Shown: one piece after another, positions 32,171-41,516 of the stretch
Numbering within the stretch: position 1 is the stretch's first letter
How the letters are laid out: each line of letters starts with the position of its first letter
Origin: Levilactobacillus cerevisiae
GTDB lineage: Bacteria > Bacillota > Bacilli > Lactobacillales > Lactobacillaceae
Assembly: GCF_003946245.1 (NCBI RefSeq)
Contig: NZ_RHNN01000005.1
Span: 62,001 to 126,000 of the forward strand
Reading direction: 5' to 3'
DNA: 64,000 nucleotides
Program-made: the position numbers and the translations under genes
Notes under the pieces: generated by a model
The model's input: the letters and a program-made list of their open reading frames with translations, nothing else
Databases searched by the model: none
Told to the model about the DNA's origin: nothing

Positions 32171-33082
32171 ATGAAGCTGTATCTAAAAGGAGTCATGATT
32201 GCCACCGCTATTGTAGGGTGGGGTTGGCACAGCAGTATTGTCGGGGAAGCCAGTAACTATTCAGCGAGACGAGCGAACTCGGTGCGATTAGTTTGGCGCC
32301 ATAGCATGGGGCGCCACGCCTATCACACGGTTAAGGGAGCACGATATTCTAAGCATCTGGGCGTGAAGTACAGCACTAATGATGATCTGCCAGACGTGAC
32401 TTGGTATACGGATGCTCACGAAAAGCTGTACAACAAGGCCAAGCGAACGTCAGCTATTTATTATCATGTGAAGAGTGGGGATGGCCAGCATGGTGGCTGG
32501 ATCTGGCGGGGGTATTTGACAGCTGGTCAGGCCGCAGAGGTAGCTGGGACAACATCGCAGCAATCCGATAATCCTAAGGTCGTCCTATTCAATGCCAAAA
32601 GCTCGGCAGAGTACCAGCATGCGATTGAGACGCAGGATTATTACGCCTTGGCGAAGAATGTGTGGGCGTTGTTTCCTGGGACTAAACTGAATCTTTGGTT
32701 GTCACAATTTACGGCATACTCCGGCATTATTGGTTCTCAGAACAAGCATAATTTTGATGGCTTAAAAAGTGAAGGTGTTTCCAGTCCTGGTGAAATTGTG
32801 AGCTGGGATCTTGGCAATAGATGGAAAGAACTCCAGGATAGTAAGAGTAGATCGATGAGTGAAAGAATTAAATGGCTAACGGAAAAATTAAACCAATCTG
32901 GTCTCTCGAAAGTTAAACGGGAACAATTTAAGGACTGGTATATTGGATTGAATTTTGTGGATGATGAAAATGATGGCAGTAATATTAATTACAATAGCCT
33001 CGTTGACTCAGATGAACATCCATTTCATTACGAAATTATCCTGGCACCACCAACTAGTTTTCAAACGCTACACAAAGAATAG
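32171..33082 (+). CDS. Surface protein, constant N-terminus / variable C-terminus, paralogue 1
   Basis: 303 residues. Signal peptide (KLYLKGVMIATAIVGWGWHSSIVGEAS), then an SH3/GW-like module (~40-118; YSKHLGVKYSTNDDLPDVTW ... YYHVKSGDGQHGGWIWRGYL) shared almost unchanged with the genes at 33121 and 40492. From residue ~120 the sequence becomes unique: NAKSSAEYQHAIETQDYYALAKNVWALFPGTKLNLW ... WYIGLNFVDDENDGSN. Weak shared features with paralogue 2 (LFP.T...L, a W/H-IG-.. strand and an acidic loop) suggest a common fold under diversification. Role unknown; wall-bound and exported by inference. Upstream ~32050-32100 is very AT-rich. Confidence 0.8.
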   Translation: MKLYLKGVMIATAIVGWGWHSSIVGEASNYSARRANSVRLVWRHSMGRHAYHTVKGARYSKHLGVKYSTNDDLPDVTWYTDAHEKLYNKAKRTSAIYYHVKSGDGQHGGWIWRGYLTAGQAAEVAGTTSQQSDNPKVVLFNAKSSAEYQHAIETQDYYALAKNVWALFPGTKLNLWLSQFTAYSGIIGSQNKHNFDGLKSEGVSSPGEIVSWDLGNRWKELQDSKSRSMSERIKWLTEKLNQSGLSKVKREQFKDWYIGLNFVDDENDGSNINYNSLVDSDEHPFHYEIILAPPTSFQTLHKE

Positions 33083-33120
33083 TATCTAGTTAATGACAGC
33101 ATGAGAGAGGGAGAGAACAG

Positions 33121-33975
33121 ATGAAGCTGTACTTAAAGGGAGTCATCGTTGCTACCGCCGTATTGGGGTGGGGATGGAGCAGCAGTATTGTCGGGAAAGC
33201 CAATAACTATTCAGCGAGACGAGCGAATTCGGTGCGATTAGTTTGGCGCCATAGCATGGGGCGGCACGCCTATCACACGGTTAAGGGAGCACGATATTCT
33301 AAGCATCTGGGCGTGAAGTACAGCACTAACGATGATCTGCCAGACGTGACTTGGTATACGGATGCGCACGAAAAGCTGTACAACAAGGCCAAGCGAACGT
33401 CAGCTATTTATTATCATGTGAAGAGTGGGGATGGCCAGCATGGTGGTTGGATTTGGCGGGGGTATTTGACAGCGGGACAGATGACGGAGTCTAATGTGCA
33501 GAAACCTGGAAATGATAGTGACCAGTCTTTTCGAACTGTTGAGCAGACCAACTGGACACAACAAAGTAAAGATAGAAGAATAACACAGGCTGAGATTGCG
33601 GCGATGAAACTATTTCCGAAAACTGTGTTTGACTTGCGAGCATTCACAGCGACTAATGATTACTTGTTTATAGATGATGTGAATGCAGTTGATGCTTATG
33701 ACGAGAGAACAAGCGCCGGCCGTGAAATGTATAGAAAACTGTTGGCCTATCGTGGGGCACCGTCCAACAAATTTGCGTTCACTAAATTTGTTGTTAAAGA
33801 TTTGAGTAGTGTGGAGTCGATTGATCAGGCTTTAACCAAAGTGGGATTTGATAAAGAGCAACGTAGCAAGTATGCAGGTTGGCATATTGGTATTTCCATT
33901 CTTGATTATTCCGAGGATAATGTGGAAGAGGGAGCGGTACCTGGGGAAGGACTATTATTGTTGGGGAAAGATTGA
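33121..33975 (+). CDS. Surface protein, constant N-terminus / variable C-terminus, paralogue 2
   Basis: 284 residues, starting 38 bp after paralogue 1. Residues 1-118 are nearly identical to paralogue 1, including at the DNA level, and identity stops abruptly at ~33480 (TAGQM...). The C-terminal domain reads ITQAEIAAMKLFPKTVFDLRAF ... KFAFTKFVVKDLSSVESIDQAL ... GWHIGISILDYSEDNVEEG. Likely produced by tandem duplication followed by exchange or fast divergence of the 3' half. Followed by an intrinsic terminator shared by both genes. Confidence 0.8.
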   Translation: MKLYLKGVIVATAVLGWGWSSSIVGKANNYSARRANSVRLVWRHSMGRHAYHTVKGARYSKHLGVKYSTNDDLPDVTWYTDAHEKLYNKAKRTSAIYYHVKSGDGQHGGWIWRGYLTAGQMTESNVQKPGNDSDQSFRTVEQTNWTQQSKDRRITQAEIAAMKLFPKTVFDLRAFTATNDYLFIDDVNAVDAYDERTSAGREMYRKLLAYRGAPSNKFAFTKFVVKDLSSVESIDQALTKVGFDKEQRSKYAGWHIGISILDYSEDNVEEGAVPGEGLLLLGKD

Positions 33976-34006
33976 CGGCGTGCTTCCAAAAAGCTGGTGT
34001 GATATT

Positions 34007-34044
34007 AAAAAGCCGCCAAACCAGCAAAGGTTTGGCAGCTTTTT
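34007..34044. terminator. Terminator after paralogues 1-2
   Basis: AAAAAGC-GCCAAACC...GGTTTGGC-GCTTTTT hairpin, able to act on both converging strands. Confidence 0.85.
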
Positions 34045-34091
34045 AATTGGACATTTTTAGTTAAGATTACTGATTTACATGGCGAAATATG

Positions 34092-36368
34092 TCAGATACT
34101 CCAAGATTTTTTGAAATTCGGACCTTGATAGCCAAATCTATGACGAATTACTTCGTTACGAGTTGGATTAAATTGGACGATTTCCCAAGCATTTTCTGAA
34201 AGGGTATTGAGTGATCGAGAGGTAGATCCATCACCGCGGTCTGCAAGGGCACATGTGGTCGTAACAAATTGAATTTGTCCAGATAACGCATGATTGTCCA
34301 TATGAGTATGACCAGCAAAGAACCCTAGAATATTATGTTGCTTTTCTTGGTGTGTGGTCAAAATATCATAAATGTTTCGGCTCGTTGCGAGTCCTGCTTG
34401 ATAAGAAGCATATGGAGAATGTTCAAACCAGCTATTATTTTTATCGCTAATTGCCCATTGATTAACTGGAATTCCGGTTAAGGAGATATGATCGAATACA
34501 GCAATTTTTTGGGAATCAGGTAAGGAACTCAGAGTATTTCGTAACCAATCCTGTTGGGCAGACGAATATTCAGTATGTCCATGTCGGAGCTTTGTCCGCG
34601 TTGGTGCGGCATAGTCAGGTTGATCGAAGCCGTCAAGCACAAGGACTGTTAAGTTGCTGTTAGGAACGTCATAGCGACCGAAAACGGCATTGTTCGGGTT
34701 GTTACTAGGGGTGTTCAGCCAGCGGCCAAACCAATTTCGACGAAGGGTTAAGGCTTCAGAGTTGGTAATTACTTGATCAGCATTATTATGAGCCTCATCC
34801 CGAGCATATCCCGAATTATCATCATGATTTCCCTGAAGGATAATAAAGGGACGCTGACTGAGCTTAATAGCATCGACACCACGCTTTACTTCATTGATTG
34901 AAACACTTTTTGGTTTTACGCCATCATTTAAATCACCACCATGAACGACCAAATCGACACCAAAGTGTTTGGCAAAGTAGCTCATGAGTTTCATGTTACG
35001 TAAAACTCTAGCAGTGCTTGGCGTCTTATAACTATCGAAGTGAGTGTCAGTAATGTAGGCAATGGATACGCTTTGTGAGTCCGCTGATGCTTTAATGTTT
35101 TGTGCAAGTGTGGTCATTTCAGCTAGTTCTGTGGAAGTTGGGGTTACCTCTACAGAGGATGAAACATCAGAAATTAACAGATTTGATTCAAGGTAAGAGG
35201 TGTCCCCGACACCATGCCTTAAGTCCTTAGTGTATGGCCAAAGTTCTTCAGGTGGTTGCATTTTGGCATTATCGTTTTGAACGTATGAGTAGCTTGAAGT
35301 GTTTGACTTCTCACCGTTTTGCATTGATTTTAGATGATCCATTGTACTAATTGGCAAATACTGACCATTTCGAAGAATGACCCATAAATGCCCATTGTTG
35401 AACAGCTTATAATTGTAATCAATTCTAGTACCAGCCTGATATTTGTGGAGCTTGTTAGCAGATTTCATGAACGGTTGATCTCGTCCCCAAGCATTTGACG
35501 TAATAGTTAGCGTTGATCTGGAAGGATAATGGTAACCCTCTCTAATGTTTTCGCGATAGTCACTACTGGTTAGCGGCAATAGGCCAGTGTCAGTGCCACC
35601 TTGTGGTCGTGAGAAGTGGGACGAACCAGTAGATTCATTGTTGTTACTACTGTTGTCCACATTACCAGTCGACGTCCCAGAATTGTCTTGCGTGAGGACC
35701 GGATCACCGGGATTCGCATCAGTCCCATAAGACCGGTAAGGATTGATTGTGGCATACGGTACGTAGTAGGTCGCGCCACTCGTATGAATGTAGCGGAACC
35801 AATAATGTCCGTCGGCCTTAATTTTAGCATTGTAGTAAACAGTTTGATTCTCAAGAAAGCGATCGACCTTATTGGCAGTTGTCATATTTGTTCGATCCCG
35901 CCCGCGAGCTGGTTCATCAAAGGTGAAAGAACCTTTCATGACTAAAATCGTGCCGTCGGGAGTTTGGTCCGCAATATCGGCACCGGTTTGACCGGTTAGC
36001 GTACCTAATAGGTGGCCAGGATGAGGGGTGGAGACATTGGATCCACCATCATTCCCACCAGGAACGACGACAGTTTCTGGCTTAATCGGATTCCCAGGAT
36101 TGGTATCCGTCCCAAAGTAAGTTTCCTTATCCGTATTGGCGTAAGGTACATAGTGACGGCCACCAGAATTGCTCATATAGGACAGCCACAGGTGATTGCC
36201 GTTCTTGAGCTTACTGTCGTAGTTGACAGATTGGCCAACCTGATAGGTGACAATACCAGGGTCACTCATGTCAGGCGTGTTGCGGACCCGACATTTGGTA
36301 TTGAAGGTGAAGCGACCGGACGTATAAATCTTGTACATATCAGGTGTGTTGCTAACGTTAATAGACAT
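34092..36368 (-). CDS. Leaderless SH3-repeat protein with C-terminal calcineurin-like phosphoesterase
   Basis: 758 residues from ATG 36368 (GAAGAAGG ribosome site), no signal peptide. Three SH3_5-type wall-binding modules of the kind found in Lactobacillus phage endolysins occupy ~13-85, ~140-210 and ~285-345. Residues ~433-700 form a metallophosphoesterase with every calcineurin-like block: DTHFD (441), GGDLND (477), GNHDD (513), FDH (625) and GHTH (686). Linkers are Ser/Asn/Gly/Thr-rich. A phage-tail-associated or wall-active phosphodiesterase/phosphatase (for example on teichoic acids) is plausible. The N-terminal ~95 residues and upstream DNA are near-identical to the gene at 45496. Confidence 0.85.
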   Translation of the reverse strand: MSINVSNTPDMYKIYTSGRFTFNTKCRVRNTPDMSDPGIVTYQVGQSVNYDSKLKNGNHLWLSYMSNSGGRHYVPYANTDKETYFGTDTNPGNPIKPETVVVPGGNDGGSNVSTPHPGHLLGTLTGQTGADIADQTPDGTILVMKGSFTFDEPARGRDRTNMTTANKVDRFLENQTVYYNAKIKADGHYWFRYIHTSGATYYVPYATINPYRSYGTDANPGDPVLTQDNSGTSTGNVDNSSNNNESTGSSHFSRPQGGTDTGLLPLTSSDYRENIREGYHYPSRSTLTITSNAWGRDQPFMKSANKLHKYQAGTRIDYNYKLFNNGHLWVILRNGQYLPISTMDHLKSMQNGEKSNTSSYSYVQNDNAKMQPPEELWPYTKDLRHGVGDTSYLESNLLISDVSSSVEVTPTSTELAEMTTLAQNIKASADSQSVSIAYITDTHFDSYKTPSTARVLRNMKLMSYFAKHFGVDLVVHGGDLNDGVKPKSVSINEVKRGVDAIKLSQRPFIILQGNHDDNSGYARDEAHNNADQVITNSEALTLRRNWFGRWLNTPSNNPNNAVFGRYDVPNSNLTVLVLDGFDQPDYAAPTRTKLRHGHTEYSSAQQDWLRNTLSSLPDSQKIAVFDHISLTGIPVNQWAISDKNNSWFEHSPYASYQAGLATSRNIYDILTTHQEKQHNILGFFAGHTHMDNHALSGQIQFVTTTCALADRGDGSTSRSLNTLSENAWEIVQFNPTRNEVIRHRFGYQGPNFKKSWSI

Positions 36369-36403
36369 AATAATTAACCTTCTTCTTTTATTTTTTTGTA
36401 ACA

Positions 36404-36440
36404 AAAAGCACCTCGCTGGTTTGATACGCAGTGAGATGCT
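36404..36440 (-). terminator. Terminator-like hairpin just upstream of the SH3-phosphoesterase gene
   Basis: On the - strand AGCATCTCACTG...CAGCGAGGTGCT then TTTTTGTT, only ~36 nt before the ATG. The same hairpin precedes the gene at 45496, where it follows the holin. Here the upstream holin-like gene is absent. Between 36445 and 36890 I see no supported gene, only hairpins (GGCTGATAGCC/GGCTATCAG, 36794-36840, inside AAAGGCGG...CCAGCTGCCTTTT). Confidence 0.65.
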
Positions 36441-36896
36441 CTTAAGTGGTGTATGTGATGTTAGATTCTAAATGCAGAGTGAATAGGCAGACCTCCTTGG
36501 TTGGCGCTCAGATGGATGCTTACTGATAAATTTTTGAGCGTCTTTAGAAATTTGGTACAATACCATCTTAAGGCCTTTTCAAGAGCCTTTTCCGCTAAGA
36601 GTCGGCAACTTAACAGTCAAATAACCGCAATTTCTCGGCTTGATAGTCAACTGAAAGGAATAATTTATGGGGTAAGAAAGTAAGACCTTACGTATGAATA
36701 TGATTGCTTTCAGCTTTGTGAATATGGTAAAGTTCATGAATAGATTTCAAAAAAAGAGAGTGGGACCAAAGGCGGTTAGCTGGTGAGTATTAAGGCTGAT
36801 AGCCGAATAATCCCGGGCTTAGATTGTTTGGCTATCAGTTTTAAGCGGAGCCAGCTGCCTTTTGCACACGTTTCAGCAATATGGAATTGGAGAACC

Positions 36897-36931
36897 AAAA
36901 AGAGTCTGGGGTTTGTTTCCCAGACTCTAAT
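36897..36931 (-). terminator. Terminator of endolysin gene
   Basis: AGAGTCTGGG...CCCAGACTCT followed on the - strand by TTTTTGG, directly after the endolysin stop. Confidence 0.85.
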
Positions 36932-36934
36932 TTA

Positions 36935-38719
36935 TTAGTTTGTGATTACTGGATCGCCAGGATTGGTGTCGGTTCCAAAGTAGGTCTTTTTCGTAATGTT
37001 GTCGTAGGGAATGTAGCGTCTAGTGCCACTGACTGAGATGTAAGACAACCAATAATGGTTGTCATTCTTAATCTTTGAATCATAGTTCACCGTCATTCCA
37101 GCCTTGTAAGTGGCAACGCCATTGTCATTCATAAAGAGTGTATCGCGAACACGACAATTGGTATTAAAGGTGAAAGATCCGTGACGCTGAATGGTATAGC
37201 CTTCGGGCGTAGGCACTGGCTGTTGTGGCTTAGGGGGAATGGGTGCCGTAGGTCCGGGCGTTCCGGGGGAGGCAATGGGATCGGTGTTATTGGTGTCGTT
37301 GCCGAAGTAGGTGCCAGTCGTAATGTTTGCATAGGGAACGTAGTGGCGGGCCCCACTGGCAGATTCATATGACAACCAGAAATGATTATCCGCCTTGATT
37401 TTGCGATCGTAATTAACGGCATTACCAATCGCGTAGGTGGCAACCCCAGGATCAGTCATCTGAGTTGTGTTGCGGACACGACAATTTGTATTAAAGATGA
37501 ACTTCCCCGCCTGGGCAATTTGGAAATTCTCCATGGTTGCTTGTGCACCAGAAAGGTCCATCTGAGGGTGATTAGAGGGAGTCGTGCCGTACGTCCCTGT
37601 ATTTCCCAGGTTGTAGATGTGCCACCAATTACTGGCATTTGCTTGGCGAATGGCTAAGGAATCTTGCGTAGGAAAATGCATTTCGTAGCCCTGCAGAAAT
37701 TCAAGTGCTGCTTGACGAGGATTGGTTTCATGAGCAAATTGAAGGAACGTCTTGCCACCACCGTAAAATCCGTTGGAAGTGGTCACTTGGCCCCAGATGT
37801 AATCTAATTGGACATTCATATCGCTGACAGATTTACCCATGCGGTCTGCGTAGTTTTTAATCTTTCCGGCGGGCGTGAATTGTGCAACACCATAGCCGGT
37901 TTTAGAGTACATGGACCAAGTGTGGGGCATGCCATATTGCCATTGGGCTGGATTAATACTTGATTCATGCTGGAAATTTCCCAAGATACCGCAGATTGCG
38001 GCATCGGATAATCCCTTAGCGTGAAAGTAATCGAAGACTTGTTTTGCGTGAAGATGAATCGCATCTAGTGATGGCTTGGGGGGCGTTACTGGTGGTCGTG
38101 GGGTGGCATTGGACTGATCACCGATGAGTGTGCCATCAAAATCGTAACTGAAATCCACATGGAGGCCGTGCCCGTTGTCCGTGTATTGCCAGGCACTGGC
38201 ATGGTTGACACCTGGCTGACTGGAGCCATAGGAAGCTACCCAGATTGGTGTTTGATTATACAGCTGATACTGTTTGATTCGACCAGATGTGAACCAGCTA
38301 GCGGAGGCGTAGACGACTAAGTGATGGTATCCTTGTTCGGTCATGTACCTTAAGAATAGGTTGATGTCATTGGTGACCTGATTCATCAAAACGGCATCTT
38401 CAATGTCTAACGCGCAGACGGTTGACTTGTCTAAACCCACGGCTTGCAGATTTTGAATAAACCACTTGGCTTCGTTAATCGGATCATTGACACCGAAGCG
38501 TTGTGAGTTTGCCTTAAAATAATGATAGGCACCAACGCTTTTGAAGACTTGCAGACCGTTTGCTACTTGGGTCGCAGCCTTGGGGTTCAAGTAGCGATCC
38601 CCTGTGGCAGACCCTTGCGTGATTTTGACCATGATGCTGGTTGCGTAGCGACTAAGGGACTGCATGAAACTCATGGAACTGGGTTGATAACTGGAAATAT
38701 CGGCTACTTCTTTAAACAT
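36935..38719 (-). CDS. Modular endolysin: GH25 muramidase, phage tail-type lysozyme and two SH3 domains
   Basis: 594 residues, no signal peptide. Residues 1-~205 are a GH25 (Chalaropsis-type) muramidase (Asp7 in VADISSYQ, acidic pair in ALDIEDAV at ~103-110, and AWQYTDNGHG). Residues ~217-370 are a phage tail-tip lysozyme (Phage_lysozyme2-like): ICGILGNFQHESSINPAQWQ with candidate catalytic Glu252, and TGYGVAQFTPAGKIKNYADR. Two SH3_5 modules (~400-475 and ~512-585) bind the wall. Two different lytic domains in one chain is unusual. It needs a holin or similar route to reach the wall. Gene order with the ArpU- and sigma-like genes upstream recalls a phage late-lysis unit. Confidence 0.88.
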   Translation of the reverse strand: MFKEVADISSYQPSSMSFMQSLSRYATSIMVKITQGSATGDRYLNPKAATQVANGLQVFKSVGAYHYFKANSQRFGVNDPINEAKWFIQNLQAVGLDKSTVCALDIEDAVLMNQVTNDINLFLRYMTEQGYHHLVVYASASWFTSGRIKQYQLYNQTPIWVASYGSSQPGVNHASAWQYTDNGHGLHVDFSYDFDGTLIGDQSNATPRPPVTPPKPSLDAIHLHAKQVFDYFHAKGLSDAAICGILGNFQHESSINPAQWQYGMPHTWSMYSKTGYGVAQFTPAGKIKNYADRMGKSVSDMNVQLDYIWGQVTTSNGFYGGGKTFLQFAHETNPRQAALEFLQGYEMHFPTQDSLAIRQANASNWWHIYNLGNTGTYGTTPSNHPQMDLSGAQATMENFQIAQAGKFIFNTNCRVRNTTQMTDPGVATYAIGNAVNYDRKIKADNHFWLSYESASGARHYVPYANITTGTYFGNDTNNTDPIASPGTPGPTAPIPPKPQQPVPTPEGYTIQRHGSFTFNTNCRVRDTLFMNDNGVATYKAGMTVNYDSKIKNDNHYWLSYISVSGTRRYIPYDNITKKTYFGTDTNPGDPVITN

Positions 38720-38827
38720 AACGATTCACATCCCGCTTCTTTATTTTTGGTACAGGCCAGAAAGGTATTTACTGGTTAGAATGAGTAGTTGACAACGTGA
38801 CAGTACATAACGACTGTTAGAATTAGA

Positions 38828-39268
38828 TTACTTAAAAACTCGCAGTTCCCGTGGACAAATCGCAGCGAATTCACATGAGGCCAACTTTAGATGGGTATCG
38901 TAAGTTCGTTCTGCGATATAGGCAATGTCATACTTTGCGGCAAGTTTTTCACAGACCTTTTTGACTGACCAGCCATAAATCCATCGAAATTTAAGCAAGT
39001 CAGAATAGTAAGCATCTTGCCGGTTGAGACTTGCTAGCAACTCGAGTGTATCCAGTCGCTGGTCGCATTCAAACTTAGCGTTTACCCCAGCTAGGGTGCG
39101 TTCTTCGGTCGTGTTTTTCATGCTAGAGGTGACTTTAGCTGCTGACATATCAGGAGATTTGAGATAATTGGAGGATCGGTGGGCTTCCAATTCCCAATCG
39201 TGAAAGTCCTGAAGATATTCCTTTACGTTGGCGCACGTTTTGTTCTTATCGTATTGTGCATTTTTCAA
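38828..39268 (-). CDS. ArpU-like phage late regulator
   Basis: 146 residues. Resembles the ArpU/RinA-type phage regulators that act on late genes: a helical N-terminus (NVKEYLQDFHDWELEAHR) and a sigma region 4-like C-terminal helix-turn-helix (LLKFRWIYGWSVKKVCEKLAAKYDIAYIAERTYDTHLKLASCEFA). It lies 43 bp downstream of a sigma-like gene and ~110 bp upstream of the endolysin on the same strand, so control of the lysis genes is the natural inference. Confidence 0.65.
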   Translation of the reverse strand: MKNAQYDKNKTCANVKEYLQDFHDWELEAHRSSNYLKSPDMSAAKVTSSMKNTTEERTLAGVNAKFECDQRLDTLELLASLNRQDAYYSDLLKFRWIYGWSVKKVCEKLAAKYDIAYIAERTYDTHLKLASCEFAAICPRELRVFK

Positions 39269-39311
39269 TGATAGCGTCTCCTTCTTTAAAGGCCGTTAGC
39301 GTCAGGTCATT

Positions 39312-39872
39312 CTAATTCTCGGACAGGAAAGCGGAAAAACGTTCCTTTGCGCGATGGGTCTGCTGACTCATTGCATTTGTGTAGGGCTTTTTTGGCATAC
39401 CGACATGAATTTCTCGACTGCTAAATCCTTGGATGAGCAACAGGATGATACGGCCGTCACGGGGATAATTCTCAGAAAATTTTGACAATTGTTGTTGGCA
39501 GCCTAAGACGACTGAGTCCGGTTGAGAAGTTGTCTGAATACTTGAAGATAACTCAAGAGGTATCGTCTCAATCCGCTGGTAGATGGTAGTGCCATGTTCT
39601 TGATGACAGTACTGGCGGAACAGATTGGGAATCTCCGACTTCAAATAGTAATTCAGCGTGTAATCTATGCCGTATTGGCTTCGCCTTTCGAAGTCCAGCC
39701 ACATCTTGTAAAATGCCATGTTGTAAGCACTAATGAAGTCTTCTACATAAATTGGCAAACCCGAGGTATTAGCCTTGTTAAAACGGAAGTGAGCCCGTCG
39801 GATGAGTTCTGGTGTGTAGCGTAAAAAGTCCGCCTCAAAGTCATTTGTGAGCTGGCAGTTTTGCAATTGCAT
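39312..39872 (-). CDS. Sigma-70-like (ECF/phage-type) factor
   Basis: 186 residues. The N-terminal ~90 residues (DFISAYNMAFYKMWLDFERRSQYGIDYTLNYYLKSEIPNLFRQY) resemble sigma region 2 (DFISAYNMAFYKM as the D..e..AF.k. core-binding helix). The C-terminal ~50 (RIILLLIQGFSSREIHVGMPKKPYTNAMSQQTHRAKERF) resembles a region 4 helix-turn-helix. Divergent from standard ECF factors, closer to the small sigma-like regulators in Lactobacillales prophages. First gene of the - strand unit sigma-like / ArpU-like / endolysin. Confidence 0.6.
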   Translation of the reverse strand: MQLQNCQLTNDFEADFLRYTPELIRRAHFRFNKANTSGLPIYVEDFISAYNMAFYKMWLDFERRSQYGIDYTLNYYLKSEIPNLFRQYCHQEHGTTIYQRIETIPLELSSSIQTTSQPDSVVLGCQQQLSKFSENYPRDGRIILLLIQGFSSREIHVGMPKKPYTNAMSQQTHRAKERFSAFLSEN

Positions 39873-40491
39873 GATTTCCTCCTACGTGTTTGTCGAAGTT
39901 CTAACGCCTTTAGATATATCTATCGGGAAATTCACACGTTTGTGACTAAAGACTTAAATTAATCGTTTCATCCAACTACGTAATATGATACGGAAATGAT
40001 TGTTGCTGCAATGGTCATTTGTTGTAAGCTTTTGGCCGCTTAAAAAGTTTCTACGCATACTGTTGTGAATTGGCGTGGCACTCTTCCTGAAAATAGCCAC
40101 GATACTGGTGTGTTCTCTAGTAGTTCATTTCCGCTCACATCCTTTCAACTGGTTAAGGCATGAACATAGCATAACGTTCAGAGAAGATGAAAAACTGCAG
40201 CAAGACAGCTACTTTTCTGCTGATTAACTGCTGAAAGTCAGCTGTGTGACGGATAATGTTCTGCACCCCACGCTTAATTTATACGGGGAAAAATATGAAT
40301 TGACAACAACTTTTATAAAAAATCGTATTTATCTGATAAGCTAATTGTTATCGAAATCATGTTGGATAGACATCAATTCAATTAATATAAAAATATAAAT
40401 ATTTTATAGGCTGGACTATATACTGCGAAAGCGGTATGCTAGATTTCAGTAAATGTGTTTTGCCAATGTTAGTGCGAAGGGGAGAAAGCAG
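39873..40491. other. 619-bp intergenic region, AT-rich, with a dyad
   Basis: No gene supported. A dyad ACAGCTACTTTTC...GAAAGTCAGCTGT (40205-40245) encloses a direct CTGCTGATTAA/CTGCTGA repeat. Very AT-rich tracts at 40376-40420 resemble those before the gene at 32171. It must contain the divergent promoters of the sigma-like gene and of surface paralogue 3. Confidence 0.5.
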
Positions 40492-41415
40492 ATGAAACTG
40501 TATCTAAAGGGAGTTGTCATTGCTACCGCCGTATTGGGGTGGGGATGGAGCAACAGCATTGTCGGGGAAGCCAGTAACTATTCAGCGAGGCGAGCGAACT
40601 CAGTTCGATTAGTTTGGCGTCATAGTATGGGACGGCATGCCTATCACACTGTTAAGGGAGCGCGGTATTCTAAGCATCTAGGCGTGAAGTATAGTACTAA
40701 TGATGATTTGCCAGATGTAACTTGGTATACGGATGCGCACGAAAAGCTGTACAACAAGGCCAAGCGAACGTCAGCCATTTATTATCATGTAAAGAGTGGG
40801 GACGGCCAGCATGGTGGCTGGATTTGGCGGGGATATTTGACTGCAGGGGGCGCGGAGAGTACTAATTCTACAGATAAAACAAATGGGTCAATTGATAGTG
40901 ATGAAGGAATGGCCCAAAAAATGATTCAATATCTTGGCAGGAGTGCACATCCGGATCCACAAACGATGGCAAAGGCTAAGGAGGTATTGAATCGATCGTT
41001 GAATGGTCAGTATCACTTTTTAACACTCCATGAATTAACCCCGAATAATAATTATGGACGTGATAAGGACTATGTAGTTATTCAAAATTTTAATCCCATA
41101 GGTGTTGCTGAACACTCACCTGATAAAAATCGACTTGCTTATCTTAATTTATTGTCTGATAGCAAAATAGCTATGCAAGATCAATCTTTCGAGGGCGGGT
41201 ATTCAGTTGAGAGCAGGAGTGACACGTTAACGTTACTTGGAATGTTCTATGCACCAGAAGAGGACTTCATTGGACAAAAAGGGTTAACAAGAGACAATTA
41301 TTTTAATGATGTAAAAATTGGTGTTGCTGTGACTAAGATTGCTAATGGGAAATATGCTTCGAACGTTATTTTCCATTATCCAGAAAAATTTTGGGATTTG
41401 GTTGTTGATGACTAA
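40492..41415 (+). CDS. Surface protein, constant N-terminus / variable C-terminus, paralogue 3
   Basis: 307 residues from ATG 40492 (GAAGGGGAG upstream). Residues 1-118 match paralogues 1 and 2 almost exactly in protein, with more silent differences in DNA. After a Ser/Thr/Asn linker (NSTDKTNGSIDSDEG) the C-terminal ~170 residues are different: MAKAKEVLNRSLNGQYHFLTLHEL ... YLNLLSDSKIAMQDQSFEGGYS ... VKIGVAVTKIANGKYASNV. The KIGVAV strand lines up with WHIGISI and WYIGLNF of the other two. Its terminator has been interrupted by the IS3-type element. Confidence 0.8.
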   Translation: MKLYLKGVVIATAVLGWGWSNSIVGEASNYSARRANSVRLVWRHSMGRHAYHTVKGARYSKHLGVKYSTNDDLPDVTWYTDAHEKLYNKAKRTSAIYYHVKSGDGQHGGWIWRGYLTAGGAESTNSTDKTNGSIDSDEGMAQKMIQYLGRSAHPDPQTMAKAKEVLNRSLNGQYHFLTLHELTPNNNYGRDKDYVVIQNFNPIGVAEHSPDKNRLAYLNLLSDSKIAMQDQSFEGGYSVESRSDTLTLLGMFYAPEEDFIGQKGLTRDNYFNDVKIGVAVTKIANGKYASNVIFHYPEKFWDLVVDD

Positions 41416-41516
41416 AAAAGCACCATCACACTCCCCCAACAAGGGTGTTATGATCCCTTTGTGGTTGTCAGATGAAATAATATAATTCATCTGACAATGA
41501 CGGAGGGATTTTTTGT

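Noticed and set aside
36501-36683. 60-residue open frame on the + strand between SH3 and endolysin genes
   Set aside because: No ribosome site or family resemblance, and it lies in a remnant region with hairpins.
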